Positions 25,246 to 34,833 of a DNA stretch of 42,367 nt are shown one piece after another. The position numbers and the translations under genes are program-made. The notes beneath the pieces were generated by a model that saw only the letters and a program-made list of their open reading frames with translations, made no database searches and had not been told where the DNA came from. Numbering within the stretch: the first letter of the stretch is position 1; each line of letters starts with the position of its first letter. Origin of the DNA: Ruminococcaceae bacterium UBA7080 (lineage in GTDB: Bacteria; Bacillota; Clostridia; Oscillospirales; Acutalibacteraceae); assembly GCA_002493595.1 (NCBI GenBank), contig DKZG01000030.1:1-42367 (forward strand). The letters run 5' to 3'.

Positions 25246-26397
25246 ATGGAAAGTATAAAAAAATTAAGAGTGTTTGAAGCGTTTGCAGGAATCGGTGCAC
25301 AGCATTCTGCGTTAAAACAAATTAAAGGTTTGAATTTCGAAGTTGTAGGAATTAGTGATTGGTTTATTGATGCCATAGAATGCTATGCGGCTATTCATTG
25401 TTCTGAAATAGAGGTAGATGTTCCTGAAAATATTCAAGAAGTTAAGAAATATTTATCGAATTTCACATTCAGTTTTGATTCTGTGCACCCTTATGATATT
25501 GATAGATTGTCTGATGATAAATTAAGAGATTTATACAGAGCTAATAAAAGGTGTAACAACTATGGTTCGATCACAGAAATAAAAGGAAACAATATGCCCG
25601 ATACGGATCTGTTGGTTTACAGTTTTCCCTGTCAAGATTTATCCACAGGTGGATTAGGTAAGGGGATGAAAAAAGGTTCAGGGACAAGGTCCGGATTATT
25701 ATGGGAAGTTGAAAGAATTTTGGGCGAATTAAAAGAAGAAAATAGACTTCCTGAATATTTGTTGCTTGAAAATGTTAAGACTATAAAAGCCAAAACAAAC
25801 ATCGATGACTTAAACGAATGGCTTGGGTTTTTAGAAAGTATAGGTTATTACAATGAAGATTGTATGATACTAAATTCTCTTGATTATGGTGTACCTCAAG
25901 ACAGAGAAAGAGCTTTTATAATAAGTCATTTAGGCTCTACTAAAAATGCGAGAAATGCAATTATTAGTAAACAAAAGGAACGTGTTTTTAATATCAATGA
26001 TTTTATAAAAAACGACTATAATAATCGTACATTTAAGAAGGAAGCTGACATTGCGCAATTAAACAAAACGCCATCAAGAGATATAATGTGGGAAATTAAT
26101 GGTAAAGAAATAAATAACGATACTATAATTAAGACGATTACGTGCAATATGGATAGAACTCATACCGCAGCTCTATTCAAATATAACGGAATCAAAGGAA
26201 ACACTTATAGAAGATTAACACTTAGAGAAGCCTTTTTGTTAATGGGATTTACTGAAGATGAATACGAACTTGCAGATAGTTTGAATTTTAGTTATAGGAA
26301 GCTCAATAAATTAATCGGAAATTCTATAGTGGTAAATGTATTACAAGCGATTTTCGAAGTGTTGTTCAATGATTATATCAAGGAGGAAAACAAATGA
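25246..26397 (+). CDS. DNA (cytosine-5) methyltransferase
   Basis: 383 aa. Motif I FEAFAGIGAQHSALK at the N-terminus, motif IV SFPCQDLSTGG with the catalytic Cys near residue 124, ENVKT (VI) near 180, YGVPQDRERAF (VIII) near 218, then a short target region and YRRLTLREAFLLMGF (IX) and IGNSIVVNVLQAI (X). All motifs are intact, so it should be active and protect self DNA by m5C; target sequence unknown. Start 25246 follows GAGGGG. It overlaps the next gene by 4 bases (ATGA). Confidence 0.93.
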   Translation: MESIKKLRVFEAFAGIGAQHSALKQIKGLNFEVVGISDWFIDAIECYAAIHCSEIEVDVPENIQEVKKYLSNFTFSFDSVHPYDIDRLSDDKLRDLYRANKRCNNYGSITEIKGNNMPDTDLLVYSFPCQDLSTGGLGKGMKKGSGTRSGLLWEVERILGELKEENRLPEYLLLENVKTIKAKTNIDDLNEWLGFLESIGYYNEDCMILNSLDYGVPQDRERAFIISHLGSTKNARNAIISKQKERVFNINDFIKNDYNNRTFKKEADIAQLNKTPSRDIMWEINGKEINNDTIIKTITCNMDRTHTAALFKYNGIKGNTYRRLTLREAFLLMGFTEDEYELADSLNFSYRKLNKLIGNSIVVNVLQAIFEVLFNDYIKEENK

Positions 26398-27419
26398 TTA
26401 TTCGCCTCCCGATAGACACAAAATCATTATATTCAAACATTAAAAATGATAACAAGACAGGACACACAGCAACAGTAGCTACTCCAATAAAACAAGGAAA
26501 ATCCATTCATAAAGAATTATCTAGAATTAGAGAGATAAATGAAAATATTAACCCTATTAGCAGGGAAGAAGTGATTACGAAAATTCTATCGAGCTCACGA
26601 GCAGAAGCGATTATTACAGATGTTTTTGTTTTTGATAATCTTATGGTGAATGGCAAGAGCATAGATATATCTAGTTCATTTTGCATGTATATTAGAGAAG
26701 AAACTTCTCCATCCAATGTGCATTTCGGAAGGCAGAAATTACATTATCCACCATCGTTTAAGTATTGTGATTCAGAAGTTGAAATTAATAACAAAGAAGT
26801 AATGAAAAAAATCTCAGAATTACTTTTGGGATATGCATTTATTATTGAAGCTTTTGAATATGATACAGAAACCAAAATATTAAACTTTGATGCAGCCATT
26901 GTTGGAGAACATAATGTTCCTTATTCAAAAGTATTTTTGAATAAACGAGGAGTAGGAAATAAGTTTGTATCATCATTTTATGAATATGCGGACATTTATG
27001 ATAGCGAGATTATTGCATTGCGAGAAAATCTAGGATACAAGGAAGTTGCTCCTGACAACTTTGTAGAAGTGTTACAAAGTAACAAAAAGTTAGCTTTGGA
27101 AATTGCTATTAGACAAATAAAAAATGCAAGTAAAATAAGGGTATTTAGCGATGAATATCCATATTCTTTATATGATATTGAATATATCATCAATGGCGAA
27201 AAATATTACTATATAGTTAGATTTACAGCAACAAAAGTTCATTATTTTAATTTGCCAATGAACAAGATAATGTTTTGTAACGAATTTTCAGAAAATGTTA
27301 ATGTTTTACTTATCTCAAATATAAACCGAGAGCCTGTTGTTTCTTTATACTCAATTGAAGAATTGAACAATATGAGTAAAACAATTAATTCTATTACATA
27401 TAACGCTATAGGGGAGTAA
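26394..27419 (+). CDS. Uncharacterised cassette protein, degenerate DUF3883-like tail
   Basis: 341 aa, family not recognised as a whole. Residues about 230-320 (a helix with EIAIRQIKNASK, then YSLYDIEYIINGEKYYY, IVRFTA, YFNLPMNKIMFCNEF, VNVLLIS) follow the strand order of DUF3883, a PD-(D/E)XK-like domain of restriction systems. Where DUF3883 has the E-V-K catalytic strand this protein has V-R-F, so it is probably a non-catalytic DNA- or partner-binding relic. The N-terminal 220 residues show no motif I know. It sits in the second operon place with 4-base and 2-base junctions, which argues for a core function. Confidence 0.75.
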   Translation: MIIRLPIDTKSLYSNIKNDNKTGHTATVATPIKQGKSIHKELSRIREINENINPISREEVITKILSSSRAEAIITDVFVFDNLMVNGKSIDISSSFCMYIREETSPSNVHFGRQKLHYPPSFKYCDSEVEINNKEVMKKISELLLGYAFIIEAFEYDTETKILNFDAAIVGEHNVPYSKVFLNKRGVGNKFVSSFYEYADIYDSEIIALRENLGYKEVAPDNFVEVLQSNKKLALEIAIRQIKNASKIRVFSDEYPYSLYDIEYIINGEKYYYIVRFTATKVHYFNLPMNKIMFCNEFSENVNVLLISNINREPVVSLYSIEELNNMSKTINSITYNAIGE

Positions 27420-27421
27420 TT

Positions 27422-28882
27422 ATGAGTGAATTGGTTGAGAGACAATTTCCGGCTAGTGCACTACTAAACGGAATACGTTCAATTGGATATAATTTTTCTA
27501 CTGCAGTTGCAGATATTATTGATAATAGTATATCTGCTGAAGCAACTGATATTCAGATTTTTTCAGATCCACTTGCGGAAATTCCATATTTTTGCATACT
27601 TGATAATGGTTATGGGATGGATACAAAAAGTTTAGATAATGCTATGTTACTTGGATCAAACAGAAAAAGTGTTGTTGACAGTGAAAAAGAACTTGGAAGA
27701 TTCGGATTGGGATTGAAATCTGCTTCATTATCTCAATGTAGAGAATTTACAGTGGCATCAAAAAAATATGGAAAAATTCGTGCTATGTCTTTTGATTTGG
27801 ATGTCATTGAAGAAACTGATAAATTGATGCTGAAACAGCTTTCTGACGAGGAAATTGATGTTCTTCCACATATCGATTGTTTGAAAAATTATGAAACAGG
27901 AACTCTAGTTATTTGGACGAAATTTGACAAAATAGAAGAACTAGCCAAAGACTTTGAAACTAGTTTTAGAAATGTAGTTGCAGAGTCAAAAAAACATGTT
28001 GAATTAGTGTTTCACAGATATTATGAAGAATTGAATATTTATTTCAACGCGAAAAAAATCGATCGCAGAGATCCGTTTCTTTTAGATTCACAAGGTAGAC
28101 AGCAAACAGGAAGAACATCTGTAATTCCTGTTGATGATAGTATAATCACTGTTATTCCATATACTCTTCCCTTTGCTAAAACAATTACAGAGAAGGAGAA
28201 AAAACTATTAGGAAATCCAAAAAGCATATATGATGATCAGGGATTTTATTTATACAGGAATAAAAGATTGATTTCGTGGGGGAATTGGATGCGTATGGGT
28301 ATTCGTAGTGAGCTGAATAAGCTCGCTCGAATTCAAGTTGATATACCATCGTCACTTGATTCGGTATGGTCTTTGGATGTGAAAAAATCATCTGCAAAGA
28401 TTCCGGACAAAATAAAAGATCAAATAAAAATTGCAGTTGAGGATTCAATTGTTAGAAGTAAGCGAACCATCAAAAATCCAGGTGTAAAAGAAGCTGCTCC
28501 AATCCATACAATTTGGAATCGAATTAATGAACATGATGGCAAATGTCGATATGAAATTGATAGAGATAATCCATTAATCAAAGGTTTTATCAATATCATT
28601 GATGATGACGCCGTAGAAACGTTTGAGATGATTTTATCTCAATTAGAAAGATGTATTCCAAAATATAGAATACATAACGATGTTATTGATTCTATTGAAA
28701 TATTAAATGATGCGTCACAAGAAAGCGATGAGGAATTGTTGATTTTTCAAGTGAATAAGATACTTAATATGTTTCCTCTAGAACAGAAAGAGGAAAAACT
28801 AAAAGCACTTTTAAATTCAGAATTTTATAGTAAAATTGCACATAGAAAAGAAGAATTGTTAAAAGGTATAAAAAATGGATAA
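27422..28882 (+). CDS. GHKL ATPase, MORC/MutL-like
   Basis: 486 aa. N-terminal GHKL (Bergerat) ATP-binding domain with motif I AVADIIDNSISA near residue 33, motif II ILDNGYGMD near 60 and motif III GRFGLGLKSASLSQ near 92; then an S5-like domain region. The QFPASALLNGIRSIGYNF opening is characteristic of the MORC-like bacterial group named in comparative work on MutL homologues in restriction-modification operons. Dimerising ATP-gated clamp activity on DNA is expected from the family. It overlaps the Z1 gene by 8 bases. Confidence 0.9.
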   Translation: MSELVERQFPASALLNGIRSIGYNFSTAVADIIDNSISAEATDIQIFSDPLAEIPYFCILDNGYGMDTKSLDNAMLLGSNRKSVVDSEKELGRFGLGLKSASLSQCREFTVASKKYGKIRAMSFDLDVIEETDKLMLKQLSDEEIDVLPHIDCLKNYETGTLVIWTKFDKIEELAKDFETSFRNVVAESKKHVELVFHRYYEELNIYFNAKKIDRRDPFLLDSQGRQQTGRTSVIPVDDSIITVIPYTLPFAKTITEKEKKLLGNPKSIYDDQGFYLYRNKRLISWGNWMRMGIRSELNKLARIQVDIPSSLDSVWSLDVKKSSAKIPDKIKDQIKIAVEDSIVRSKRTIKNPGVKEAAPIHTIWNRINEHDGKCRYEIDRDNPLIKGFINIIDDDAVETFEMILSQLERCIPKYRIHNDVIDSIEILNDASQESDEELLIFQVNKILNMFPLEQKEEKLKALLNSEFYSKIAHRKEELLKGIKNG

Positions 28883-31706
28883 TTCTCAACAAATAAAAAA
28901 AGCATATAATACATTAAAAACCATCATGGAAGGCGAAGCCGAACAACACGGCACAATTGTAAAAAGAGCACAAAAAATTGTTGAAATGTTAGGTTTAGAT
29001 GAATCTGTTACCCAACGAATTGTTTACGATTTTGAAAGTAATAATCAAAGAGTAATAGTTCAAGAGCCAGATTATTTAACATCAGATTTAGAAAATTACA
29101 AATGGTTTGAAAAAAAGAAAGAAATTATTAAGCATAGACTCAATAGCGGATATTCCGCACGTTACGCAAAATATTTAAGAGATGAACTTGATTTTGATGA
29201 AGATACTATTCATGGAATGCAATTGAGTTCTGAAAAAATACTAAAACAATGTGCCAATCCAGACTATGCTACTACTTTAAGCAATACTAAACTTCATAAA
29301 AGAGGCTTAGTTGTAGGAGATGTTCAATCAGGAAAAACCGCAAATTATCTTTATTTAATAAATTTAGCATGTGATTATGGATATGAAGCAATTGTGTTGT
29401 TAGCTGGTATGACTGATTCGTTAAGAGTACAAACCCAAAAAAGAATAGATTCTGGGTTTATTGGTGCGGTTAGTAGTACGATTGGAAACGACGATATTAC
29501 GTATATTGGCGTTGGTATTCCTGAATCAGCTCGTTATGCTATTCCTTTTACTGATACAGAATCAGATTATGTAAAATTTATAAATAAACATAACCATACA
29601 ATGGTAAGTGATTTAAATAAACCAGTTGTATTGGTTGTGAAGAAAAATGTTTCTGTTCTAAAACAGGTTGCTGAAAAATTACGTAATGAAACACAAAAGA
29701 AAAATATATTAATAATTGACGATGAGGCGGATAATGCATCAGTAAATACAAAAAAGCCTGATTCAGATCCTTCTGCAATTAACAGTAAAATCAGGGATAT
29801 TTTTAATGATTTTACTGTAGCAACATATGTCGGATTTACAGCAACACCTTTCGCAAACATTTTTATAAATCCTTACGATGATGAGTCTTATAAAGATTTG
29901 TTTCCTTCTGATTTTATCGTTCAGCTTAAAACACCAAACACTTACTTTGGAGCTAATAAAGTTTTTTCCTACGATGAGAAAGGAAAATCTAAACATATAA
30001 GAGTATTAGATGAAAGTGAACCTAATTTCTTATCTGTCAAGCATAAAAAAGGACAAATGCATTTTTCAATTTTACCAACTAGTTTAAAAGAAGCTGTGCT
30101 TAATTTTCTAATTGGAAATGTTATTAGGACAATACGAGGTGCAGATCATAAGCATCGTTCGATGATGATAAACATATCTGTAATTAATGATATGCATGAG
30201 GAAATAAAAGATGCTGTTCAAAATTATATTAATGACCTATGTAACATTATTGAACAAGATGATTTTAAATCTACAGATGATTTTATTAAAAATAGAGATA
30301 TGCTAGAGTTGTATAATATTTACACTTGTCTTGATGTTTATCAGGAAGAAGATTTTTATTCTGAAATTAGAAAGATAATACCATGGGAAGAAATAAAAAA
30401 AGGTTTACTATATGAAATAAAACAAATTAAAGTTGTTATTATTAACAACAAACATAAAAAGGATCGTTTTGATTATGATAGCAAGGAGTTCGAAAATCAT
30501 GGTGCTCGTGTTATTGCAATAGGAGGATATGTTTTATCAAGAGGACTTACCTTAGAAGGGCTCATGACTAGTTATTTTAGTCGCAATTCATCAGCATACG
30601 ATTCATTATTGCAAATGTGCAGATGGTTCGGATATAGACCTAAATATGAAGATTTATGTCGAGTATATATGTCGCAAATAAATATAATGAATTTTAGAGC
30701 TGTTATTGATGCTGTGGAAAATCTTAAATTACAATTTTCTGAGATGGCTTTAAAAGGCAAAAGACCAGAAGATTATGGGTTAATGGTTCAGGAAGCGCCA
30801 GATATTCTGGAAACTACATTATTAGTTACAGCAAGAAATAAGTCTAAGAGTACTGATGTATTAACTCATTACATTAATTATGGTGGTCATTATGCTGACA
30901 CCTCTAAACTTTATAAAGATAATAGATTTAATTCGAAAAATATACAAATAGTTGATGAGATGATTTCTGAAATCAGAGAAAATGGTATTGATTGGGTAAA
31001 ATATATTCCAGAACAAGAACGATTTTATGATGCGGAACAAAATGCGGGTAAGAAAATGCTCCTAAATGTTGATGCGAAAATCATATCAAAGTATATTGCA
31101 AGGCTTCAATTACCTATAGAAAACACAAAATTTGATACTGAAAACTTATCTCAATATATTAGAGAATCAGAAGTTTATAAAAATTGGGACATTGTTGTTG
31201 CCAGTGGTTCTTACAAACAGTCTGAGTATTATGATACGCCAATTGTCTCTCGTTCGTTCCAATATCGAGATGGCGAAACCTATGTTAGAATAGGTAATGA
31301 TAATAACCGTATTATGGATCCAAGAATCTTTGAATCTGGTTTAACCGAAGATCAGATAAAAAAAGCTCGAATTCATTCTGAAAAAAGAGCAGATTTGGCA
31401 GGTAAAAAGCATCCAAAATCATTGTCTGCAATTGACTATTTATCTACAGATGTTGGCAGAAAGAATCCCTTATTGGCTATTTATCCTATGTATTTAGACC
31501 ATAAAGATAAATCTGAATTGAGAGAGATTTCTGACGCATTAATGCAAGATAAATACATATTAGGCTTTGCTATCGGTTTCCCTAGTGTAGGGGAAAATGG
31601 CAAAGAAAAAATGACTTATCGTGTAAATATGATAAAGAAAGCTGAAATTGAAAAGAGTAGATATGAAGCTGGATTAGATGAGGAAGAATTATATGATGAG
31701 GATTGA
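28875..31706 (+). CDS. Z1-domain superfamily II helicase-like ATPase
   Basis: 943 aa. Walker A VVGDVQSGKTANYLYL near residue 148, motif Ia LLAGMTDSLRVQT, Walker B LIIDDEADNASV near 278, motif III VGFTATPFANIF near 318, and the Z1 segment with GGYVLSRGLTLEGLM and LLQMCRWFGYR near 555-585, equivalent to motifs V and VI. This is the motor of the cassette and should translocate or remodel DNA. N-terminal 130 residues are helical. Overlaps the following gene by 14 bases or more. Confidence 0.92.
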   Translation: MDNSQQIKKAYNTLKTIMEGEAEQHGTIVKRAQKIVEMLGLDESVTQRIVYDFESNNQRVIVQEPDYLTSDLENYKWFEKKKEIIKHRLNSGYSARYAKYLRDELDFDEDTIHGMQLSSEKILKQCANPDYATTLSNTKLHKRGLVVGDVQSGKTANYLYLINLACDYGYEAIVLLAGMTDSLRVQTQKRIDSGFIGAVSSTIGNDDITYIGVGIPESARYAIPFTDTESDYVKFINKHNHTMVSDLNKPVVLVVKKNVSVLKQVAEKLRNETQKKNILIIDDEADNASVNTKKPDSDPSAINSKIRDIFNDFTVATYVGFTATPFANIFINPYDDESYKDLFPSDFIVQLKTPNTYFGANKVFSYDEKGKSKHIRVLDESEPNFLSVKHKKGQMHFSILPTSLKEAVLNFLIGNVIRTIRGADHKHRSMMINISVINDMHEEIKDAVQNYINDLCNIIEQDDFKSTDDFIKNRDMLELYNIYTCLDVYQEEDFYSEIRKIIPWEEIKKGLLYEIKQIKVVIINNKHKKDRFDYDSKEFENHGARVIAIGGYVLSRGLTLEGLMTSYFSRNSSAYDSLLQMCRWFGYRPKYEDLCRVYMSQINIMNFRAVIDAVENLKLQFSEMALKGKRPEDYGLMVQEAPDILETTLLVTARNKSKSTDVLTHYINYGGHYADTSKLYKDNRFNSKNIQIVDEMISEIRENGIDWVKYIPEQERFYDAEQNAGKKMLLNVDAKIISKYIARLQLPIENTKFDTENLSQYIRESEVYKNWDIVVASGSYKQSEYYDTPIVSRSFQYRDGETYVRIGNDNNRIMDPRIFESGLTEDQIKKARIHSEKRADLAGKKHPKSLSAIDYLSTDVGRKNPLLAIYPMYLDHKDKSELREISDALMQDKYILGFAIGFPSVGENGKEKMTYRVNMIKKAEIEKSRYEAGLDEEELYDED

Positions 31707-32628
31707 TGTTGGTTCATTATTTAATAATCTACATACAAAAACTCCAAATGAATTATCCCGAATTGGAGGTATAGATTCTATAATTGGCGTCTATTATGGG
31801 TACCACTCTGGGATGAATTATCGTTTAGCATTTATGTCTAGTATTGAACCTCCTATGCTTCACTCAACGGCATCAATTAGAATTTTTCAATGGAATGAAT
31901 CTCAAAATGTATATTGGACTTGTTTTGATTTAGTTGATTCTTCTGTGAAAACTATTTTTTACAAGTTTGGCAGCGATTTAATAGAATCAATAAGTGCAAG
32001 CAAAAATGAGAATAGTTCTTTAACAGCTATGAAAAATAGATTCTTCATTTGGAAGAAGATGTTTAAGCCATTAAAAAATCAAATGTCTGATGAAAGTTAT
32101 AAAGGGTTATTTGGCGAACTGTATTTTATCAATGAGCATCTTATTCCAATATACGGAATTGACGAGTCAATAAAAATGTGGAGTGGTGCAGAGAGCACTA
32201 ATAAAGATTTTTCAACTGGAATTGATTGGTTCGAGGTTAAAACAATTTCAAGCAGCAGAAACACTGTGACTATTTCATCTATGGAACAATTAGAATCTAA
32301 TGTAGATGGCAAATTAATCATTATTAAAACAGAAAAAATGTCAGACCAATACGATGATGGGAAGTGTACAGTTAGACAGCTTATCAATTGTATTATGAAT
32401 CAAATTGAGGATGATAGTTTAAGAGATGCATTTGTAGATAAATTAGTGCTCTATGGATATGATGAAAAATCTACCCGAAATATTACATATAAGGTTGTAA
32501 AAATGAACATCTATAAAGTTATAGAAGATTTTCCAAGAGTAACAAGAAATGAAGTGCCATTTAATGCAATTACTAAACTATCATATGAAATATCTTTAAG
32601 TGCAATTGATAATTATTTGGAGGATTAA
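31693..32628 (+). CDS. PD-(D/E)XK nuclease, DUF4420 type
   Basis: 311 aa from ATG 31693 (a second ATG follows directly). The nuclease core is visible: KGLFGELYFI (Glu) near residue 135, KDFSTGIDWFEVKT (Asp... E-V-K) near 175, then SMEQLES. These are the catalytic residues of the restriction-endonuclease fold, so this is the best candidate for the cleaving enzyme. GAGGAAG upstream lies inside the Z1 gene, so translation is coupled. Confidence 0.88.
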   Translation: MMRIDVGSLFNNLHTKTPNELSRIGGIDSIIGVYYGYHSGMNYRLAFMSSIEPPMLHSTASIRIFQWNESQNVYWTCFDLVDSSVKTIFYKFGSDLIESISASKNENSSLTAMKNRFFIWKKMFKPLKNQMSDESYKGLFGELYFINEHLIPIYGIDESIKMWSGAESTNKDFSTGIDWFEVKTISSSRNTVTISSMEQLESNVDGKLIIIKTEKMSDQYDDGKCTVRQLINCIMNQIEDDSLRDAFVDKLVLYGYDEKSTRNITYKVVKMNIYKVIEDFPRVTRNEVPFNAITKLSYEISLSAIDNYLED

Positions 32629-32633
32629 CTCTT

Positions 32634-34730
32634 ATGATGACTTTAGAAGAATTCAGGGAAGCATTTATAAATGAAGATATTAATGCTGAAGCTATATCAA
32701 CTTCGAGACATCAGGTTGAGATCTTTATAGAAGAATGTAAAGATATTTTAATTAACGATTATTCTTTATTATCAGAAATTAACGATTGTTATTATGAATT
32801 TAAGAATGGAACAAGAGCATTCAAGAATATGAGCTTAGATGCGGCATATTTAGATTTGGAGAGTAATGTTCTCAATTTGATGATTGTTGATTATAATCCT
32901 GGTGCTATTACAAATATTACTAATGACTTCATCAACAAAAAGACTAATTTATTATTGAATTTTTTTGAAAATGTTTTAAAAGGATTTTTCAAAAATGGTG
33001 AACAGTCAAGTCCTGTAGTTCAGTTATCACGAGATATTATCAATAATAGGAAATGTATTTATAAACTACATTTATTTATTGTAAGCACCAATAAACTAAG
33101 TACAGTCGTTAAGACATTGAAAATGGACAACTTTACTTTTGCTGGTCAAACATTTAAAGTTGAACTTGATGTTTTAGATATCGAAAAAATTTATTTTTCA
33201 AAGAAGCCTGGTTTCCAAAAAGATGATTTGATAATAAACACAAGAGATTATGGCGTTAAAGGTATTCCTTGTATAAAAGCGGAAATTGAAACTGACCAAT
33301 ATGATTCATATTTGGCAATTGTACCTGGTGTATTTCTTTCAGATATTTACAAAGAACATAGTGATTCGTTATTATCTGCCAATGTTAGATCTTTTTTAAA
33401 GTTTAATGGTGCTGTAAATAAAGGAATTAGAGGCACTATTCTTAACGAGAAGCATAGATTTTTTACATACAATAATGGGATTTCATCTACAGCAAGTGAT
33501 GTGGTTTTAGAAAAGGATCCAAATGGTGGATTAATACTAACGTCTTTTACTAATCTTCAAATAATTAATGGGGGACAAACTACCGCTACGCTTGCAGCAA
33601 CAAATATTAAAAATGGTGCTGATTTGTCTGGGATTTATGTACAGATGAAATTGACGGTGGTAAGAGATGTCGATGATGATTTTGTTATTAACATTGCAAA
33701 ATATGCTAATTGTCAAAATCAAATTAAAGATGCTGATTTAAATTCCAGTCATAAATTCTATGTTCGAATGGAAGAATATTCAAGAAAAATATATGCCCCT
33801 TTGCAAACAGGTCAAATAGTTCAAGAACTCTGGTATTTCGAAAGAATTCGAGGACAATATGAGCAACCTCTTATGCAGATGACTAAAGGGGAACGTGATA
33901 ATTATAAGAAAGTTCGTCCAAAAAATAAAAAATTTAATCTCACGGATTTATCGAAATACTTAAATGCTGCTGATATGTTGCCGTATTATGTTTCGTGGGG
34001 TGGTCAAGTTAATGCAAGACGTTTTCACGCAAATATGCTTGCACAATGGGAAAAGGATGATAGTTTCTATAATGAGTTATTTTATAAAGAATTAATTGGT
34101 AAAAGGATTTTATTTACTCATATTGGAAATCTTGTTTCTAATCAGTCTTGGTATCAAGAAAATAGAGCTTATAGACCACAAATTATTGCATATACATTTT
34201 CAAAATTAGTTTATGAAACAAAAAAAGAGAATCTGTCAATAAATTACAAGAAAATTTGGGATTTACAAAAAGTACCAGATTGTATTGATAATGATTTGAT
34301 TGATATATCAAAAATAGTTTTTGATTGTATTCATAATGAGAATACGAGAACATCAGCGAATATTGAAACCTATTGTAAAAAAGAAGATTGTTGGAAACAT
34401 ATACAAAAACAACCATATGTTATTTCGGATTTAGCAAAAATGGTTTTGATATCAAAATCAGATAAAGAAATTGAAATAACAGTGGCGAAAAAAGAACAAT
34501 CTTTCAATTCTGGGATTGCTGATGAAATCAGTATATTCAAACAAGGAAGCCCATATTGGAATTCTTTACTTGTTAGAGGAAAAGAACAAGAAGTAATCAA
34601 TTATAATGATGAGAAATTATTGAAAGTTGTAATTAATTACTGTAATGGAGTGTATGCGCAATTAACTAAATTTCAGATTAAACAATTGGAATCAGTTATC
34701 AAAAAACTTCAAGAAAGTGGAATAAAATAA
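32634..34730 (+). CDS. AIPR-family (abortive infection phage resistance) protein
   Basis: 698 aa. Family core at about residues 215-390: YLAIVPGVFLSDIY, SANVRSFLKFNGAVNKGIRG, HRFFTYNNGISSTA, LQIINGGQTTATL, ANCQNQIKDADLN. AIPR proteins are linked to phage resistance; their molecular action is not settled. It is 5 bases behind the DUF4420 gene with GGAGG 10 bases before the start. No terminator follows, so the HNH gene could be co-transcribed. Confidence 0.9.
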   Translation: MMTLEEFREAFINEDINAEAISTSRHQVEIFIEECKDILINDYSLLSEINDCYYEFKNGTRAFKNMSLDAAYLDLESNVLNLMIVDYNPGAITNITNDFINKKTNLLLNFFENVLKGFFKNGEQSSPVVQLSRDIINNRKCIYKLHLFIVSTNKLSTVVKTLKMDNFTFAGQTFKVELDVLDIEKIYFSKKPGFQKDDLIINTRDYGVKGIPCIKAEIETDQYDSYLAIVPGVFLSDIYKEHSDSLLSANVRSFLKFNGAVNKGIRGTILNEKHRFFTYNNGISSTASDVVLEKDPNGGLILTSFTNLQIINGGQTTATLAATNIKNGADLSGIYVQMKLTVVRDVDDDFVINIAKYANCQNQIKDADLNSSHKFYVRMEEYSRKIYAPLQTGQIVQELWYFERIRGQYEQPLMQMTKGERDNYKKVRPKNKKFNLTDLSKYLNAADMLPYYVSWGGQVNARRFHANMLAQWEKDDSFYNELFYKELIGKRILFTHIGNLVSNQSWYQENRAYRPQIIAYTFSKLVYETKKENLSINYKKIWDLQKVPDCIDNDLIDISKIVFDCIHNENTRTSANIETYCKKEDCWKHIQKQPYVISDLAKMVLISKSDKEIEITVAKKEQSFNSGIADEISIFKQGSPYWNSLLVRGKEQEVINYNDEKLLKVVINYCNGVYAQLTKFQIKQLESVIKKLQESGIK

Positions 34731-34833
34731 TAAATTAATTAGGATGATCGGAAAAGTATTCCTGTAAACTGTTATAAGGAATTAATCTTCAGATCAAACA
34801 GTTAAACAAATTGTTATTAAAGGATTAATTGCT

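Noticed and set aside
25246..34730. DISARM or BREX system
   Set aside because: No DUF1998, PLD nuclease, PglZ or BrxL; the Z1/MORC/AIPR set is different.
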